NCBI GenBank assembly: GCA_040880405.1
Contig: JBBDIM010000005.1
Coordinates: 1-9,144, forward strand
Direction of reading: 5' to 3'
Source: JBBDIM01 sp040880405
GTDB lineage: Bacteria > Planctomycetota > Planctomycetia > Pirellulales > Pirellulaceae
DNA: 9,144 bases
How positions within the stretch are numbered: the stretch's first letter is position 1; each line of letters opens with the position of its first letter. The position numbers were made by a program, and so were the translations under genes. The notes below the pieces were generated by a model. The model saw only the letters and a program-made list of their open reading frames with translations. It was not told the origin of the DNA and made no database searches. Of this stretch, positions 7,387 through 9,144 are shown piece after piece.

Positions 7387-7803
7387 ATGACAATTACTCT
7401 GCCCCGCAAGCCCGACTTCGAGAAAGCGGGCGGACTTGTGCCCGCGATCGCCCAAGATGTCGATAGTGGTCAGGTCCTGATGATGGCCTACATGAACGAG
7501 CAGGCGTTCGACGAAACCCTCCAGACGGGAAACGCGGTCTACTTCAGCCGCAGCCGTAACAAGCTGTGGCGCAAAGGAGAAGAGAGCGGCCACGTGCAGA
7601 AGGTGGCGCAAATCCTGGTCGACTGCGACGCCGACACGGTCCTCCTGAAAGTCGAACAGCTAGGCGCCGCCTGCCACGAGGGGTACCGCAGTTGCTTCTT
7701 CCGCGAGATCACCCAGGAAGAGACGAAGATTGTCGAGCCCCGGTTGGTCGATCCGAGTAAGGTGTATCGGAAGGATGGAGAGGCAAGGCTGAAGGATGAT
7801 TAG
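7387..7803 (+). CDS. hisI: Phosphoribosyl-AMP cyclohydrolase
   Basis: Hydrolyses phosphoribosyl-AMP to ProFAR, the third step of histidine biosynthesis, in the cytosol. At 138 aa this is the monofunctional form, with no C-terminal HisE pyrophosphohydrolase domain. GLVPAIAQDVDSGQVLMMAY (16-35) opens the fold, and YFSRSRNKLWRKGEESGHVQ (52-71) is the signature loop. DCDADTVL (79-86) supplies the metal ligands Asp79, Asp81 and Asp83 with zinc-ligand Cys80. ACHEGYRSCF (95-104) supplies zinc ligands Cys96 and Cys103. All ligand positions known for the family are present, so it should be active. No other his gene is nearby, so the histidine genes appear dispersed. ATG 7387 lacks a clear ribosome site but is the natural start by family length. 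The gene is divergent from the glycosyltransferase gene. Confidence 0.96.
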   Translation: MTITLPRKPDFEKAGGLVPAIAQDVDSGQVLMMAYMNEQAFDETLQTGNAVYFSRSRNKLWRKGEESGHVQKVAQILVDCDADTVLLKVEQLGAACHEGYRSCFFREITQEETKIVEPRLVDPSKVYRKDGEARLKDD

Positions 7804-8106
7804 GAAGCGGGGGTGGACTTCCCAGGGGGCCCTCCGGGATGAGTTTACCGGTGCCACGCACCGAGTAGAGCATCGGGTGCCATGCCCACGCCCTCCAACG
7901 TGGGCATGTTTGGGCGAGTTAATTATCCACCGGTAACTCGATTAACAAGGAACAAAACGGCCGTACACGATTCCAAGGTCAATTGATCATTTTGGTAACT
8001 TTCATTCGCCGGAAAAGCCGTTCGTCGCTCCTTGTCGCGCCAGCAACACCGTCTGAAGGAACCGGAGACGGCGTCCGGGCTACTCGGAAGAGACGCAAAG
8101 ATCCCG
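7804..8106. other. Non-coding region downstream of hisI with hairpins
   Basis: No gene is seen between hisI and the zinc-ribbon gene. A perfect hairpin CGGTGC-CAC-GCACCG lies at 7849-7863, and its GGTGCCACGC resembles the start of the GGGTGCCATGCCCACG repeat just after it. CCGTCT/AGACGG at 8050-8072 is a further small stem. A single GACGCAAAG (8092-8100) matches the repeats found near 3750 and 3921. The two larger hairpin repeats in this stretch are listed separately. Confidence 0.5.
7875..7908 (+). repeat. GGGTGCCATGCCCACG hairpin repeat, copy A
   Basis: A 34-nt unit made of GGGTGC followed by a perfect 10-bp hairpin CATGCCCACG/CGTGGGCATG with the 8-nt loop CCCTCCAA. It begins 71 nt after the hisI stop and reads in the same direction as hisI. 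It is identical, inverted, to copy B. Confidence 0.85.
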
Positions 8107-8147
8107 CACTTCTCATGCCCACGTTGGAGGGCGTGGGCATGGCACCC
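8107..8147 (-). repeat. GGGTGCCATGCCCACG hairpin repeat, copy B
   Basis: On the minus strand this reads GGGTGC plus the CATGCCCACG/CGTGGGCATG hairpin, all 34 nt identical to copy A (8114-8147). It then reads AGAAGTG (8107-8113), which is also present in copy C. It starts 21 nt after the stop of the minus-strand zinc-ribbon gene and reads in that gene's direction. Confidence 0.85.
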
Positions 8148-8168
8148 AGCCTCCGCTAGGCCGTCTAC

Positions 8169-8366
8169 CTAATCGGTGACGCTCCAGTCGATTTCGAACG
8201 CGCCCTCGCAATGGGGGCAGTGGTAGGTGACGCGGAGCAAGCGGCCTGGGATCGGCAGATGCAGCGGCGCGTGACAATGCGGGCAGGGCTCGTCCCGAGT
8301 GCCGGTCACCCCGCCATGCTCCGGGAAGATGATTTCTTCCTGGAAAAAGTATTCCAGCGGATCCAT
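8169..8366 (-). CDS. Small zinc-ribbon hypothetical protein
   Basis: A 65-aa protein with two CPHC knuckles, Cys28-Cys31 and Cys50-Cys53, spaced as in rubredoxin-like or zinc-ribbon domains that bind one zinc ion. The N-terminus is acidic and aromatic (LEYFFQEEIIFPEHGG) and the C-terminus is FEIDWSVTD. There is no signal peptide or membrane segment, so it is probably cytosolic. ATG 8364-8366 has AAAGGA about 12 nt upstream, a loose ribosome site. Another frame over the same bases is longer (91 codons), but its product loses the paired cysteines and is arginine/proline-rich, so it is taken as a shadow. The gene is divergent from the RidA-family gene and is followed by repeat copy B. The biological role is unknown; such small zinc ribbons can be RNA- or protein-binding. 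Confidence 0.75.
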   Translation of the reverse strand: MDPLEYFFQEEIIFPEHGGVTGTRDEPCPHCHAPLHLPIPGRLLRVTYHCPHCEGAFEIDWSVTD

Positions 8367-8505
8367 GAGAAGATTTTTCCTTTGCCAAGAGATTGGGGCA
8401 GTGGACTACCGTTCAAGATATCCGAATGACGGCTGCACTGGCCAGTCGATTTTGCGGCATCTCGGTCCGATCGTGGCCCCCATGCAACCCGTCGCCTTTG
8501 TTCGA

Positions 8506-8511
8506 TATACT
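8506..8511 (+). promoter_or_regulatory. Candidate -10 box upstream of the RidA-family gene
   Basis: TATACT within CGATATACTGG sits 58 nt before the ATG at 8570, a reasonable -10 hexamer. The matching -35 position (TGCAAC at 8483-8488) is poor. Low support. Confidence 0.3.
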
Positions 8512-8569
8512 GGAGGCCCAAACCTGGTACGCAGTAACACCGCCACTTCCACCCACAGGAGCCCACCGT

Positions 8570-9034
8570 ATGTCTCACGATGCCCAACTCGCCTCCCTGG
8601 ATCTCACCCTTCCCCCGGCCCCCAAAGCGATGGGGCTTTACAAGCCGCTGGTGATTGTGGGCAACATGGCGTATCTCTCTGGGCATGGTCCGCTCCGGCC
8701 GGATGGCACGTTGCACGCGGGTAAGGTGGGTCTCGATACCGACGAGAAAGGTGGCTACGACGCCGCCCGGCAAACCGCGTTGGCGATGATCGCCACGTTA
8801 CAGGCTCAATTGGGGTCTCTCGACAAGGTGAAGCGATTGGTGAAGACCCTGGGCCTGGTAAACTGCACCCCAGAATTCGCCGCCCAACCAGCCGTGATCA
8901 ACGGGTTTAGCGAACTAATGGCGGAGGTGTTCGGGCCTGAAAACGGAGTCGCCGCCCGCAGTGCCGTCGGCACGAACAGCTTGCCAGGCAACATCACGGT
9001 CGAAGTGGAAGCTATTTTTGAGTTGGTGGAGTAG
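8570..9034 (+). CDS. RidA family protein (YjgF/YER057c/UK114)
   Basis: The best-studied RidA proteins deaminate reactive enamine/imine intermediates made by PLP enzymes; they are cytosolic trimers. The 154-aa product has the family layout: LVIVGNMAYLSGHGPLRPDG (27-46), a long helix YDAARQTALAMIATLQAQLG (63-82), then VKRLVKTLGLVNC, and the closing block ARSAVGTNSLPGNITVEVEA. Arg130 in that block aligns with the substrate-binding arginine of active RidA, and Glu147 with the conserved glutamate of the last strand. The length and N-terminus resemble the longer, less studied branch sometimes labelled YjgF/chorismate-mutase-like, so the substrate cannot be stated. ATG 8570 is chosen because AGGAG lies about 9 nt upstream; the frame is open further upstream but is not family-like. 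Repeat copy C follows 34 nt after the stop. Confidence 0.9.
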   Translation: MSHDAQLASLDLTLPPAPKAMGLYKPLVIVGNMAYLSGHGPLRPDGTLHAGKVGLDTDEKGGYDAARQTALAMIATLQAQLGSLDKVKRLVKTLGLVNCTPEFAAQPAVINGFSELMAEVFGPENGVAARSAVGTNSLPGNITVEVEAIFELVE

Positions 9035-9068
9035 TCGTCCGTCCAACGAGAGTTTGCGTATGGAGTCC

Positions 9069-9110
9069 GGGTGCCATGCCCACGCCCGGAAAGCGTGGGC
9101 ATGAGAAGTG
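9069..9110 (+). repeat. GGGTGCCATGCCCACG hairpin repeat, copy C
   Basis: GGGTGC followed by a perfect 11-bp hairpin, CATGCCCACGC (9075-9085) and GCGTGGGCATG (9093-9103), with the different 7-nt loop CCGGAAA, then AGAAGTG as in copy B. It starts 34 nt after the stop of the RidA-family gene and reads in that gene's direction. Confidence 0.85.
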
Positions 9111-9144
9111 GTTTGCCAGGCATGTTTGACAATTTGAGGGTGAA

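Noticed and set aside
7821..7838. GC-rich palindrome-like run after hisI as a terminator
   Set aside because: The stem is imperfect and no T-tract follows.
7875..8147. Copies A and B read as terminal inverted repeats of a 273-bp MITE
   Set aside because: A third copy exists alone at 9069, each copy is a self-contained hairpin next to a gene end, and I see no target-site duplication outside A and B.
7875..9110. CRISPR array from the repeated GGGTGCCATGCCCACG unit
   Set aside because: Only three copies, irregular spacing with genes between, mixed orientation, no cas genes.

Overview
The window looks like chromosomal DNA of a GC-rich bacterium, most likely a planctomycete (Pirellulales-like). 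This is an inference from the gene style: a PurL with a PurS-like N-terminus and no glutaminase domain in view, a short planctomycete-style XRE regulator, scattered biosynthetic genes, and hairpin repeats of the GTGCCATGCCCACG and CGCAAAGACGC types between genes. No rRNA or marker gene is present to prove the taxonomy.

Layout. Positions 1-3700 hold a minus-strand pair: tyrA (prephenate dehydrogenase), read first from an extended -10 promoter, then purL (FGAM synthase synthetase subunit). The two overlap by 20 nt, and purL runs off the left edge. Positions 3700-4231 are non-coding and carry two CGCAAAGACGC inverted repeats. A lone type II secretion/type IV pilus inner-membrane platform protein (GspF/PilC family) follows on the plus strand (4232-5275). 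It converges on a minus-strand XRE-type HTH regulator (5372-5908). A stretch of about 545 nt with small hairpins but no convincing gene leads to a perfect 26-bp inverted repeat (6454-6536). That repeat supplies the stop codon of a short minus-strand GT2-type glycosyltransferase (6534-7109). Divergent from it is hisI (7387-7803). The right end has a 65-aa zinc-ribbon protein (8169-8366, minus) and, divergent from it, a RidA-family protein (8570-9034, plus).

Function. The recognisable enzymes serve purine (PurL), tyrosine (TyrA) and histidine (HisI) biosynthesis. The RidA-family protein may serve in reactive imine clean-up. They are single genes or small units rather than complete pathway operons. 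I see no phage, CRISPR, defence island or biosynthetic cluster.

The most notable signal is in the repeats. Three copies of a hairpin repeat each sit 21-71 nt after the stop codon of a different gene, always in the same orientation relative to that gene. A fourth, unrelated perfect palindrome begins exactly at a stop codon. Other points are the tandem PurS-like N-terminus of PurL, a short GT2 protein whose DxD motif reads DAH, and the orphan GspF-like protein.
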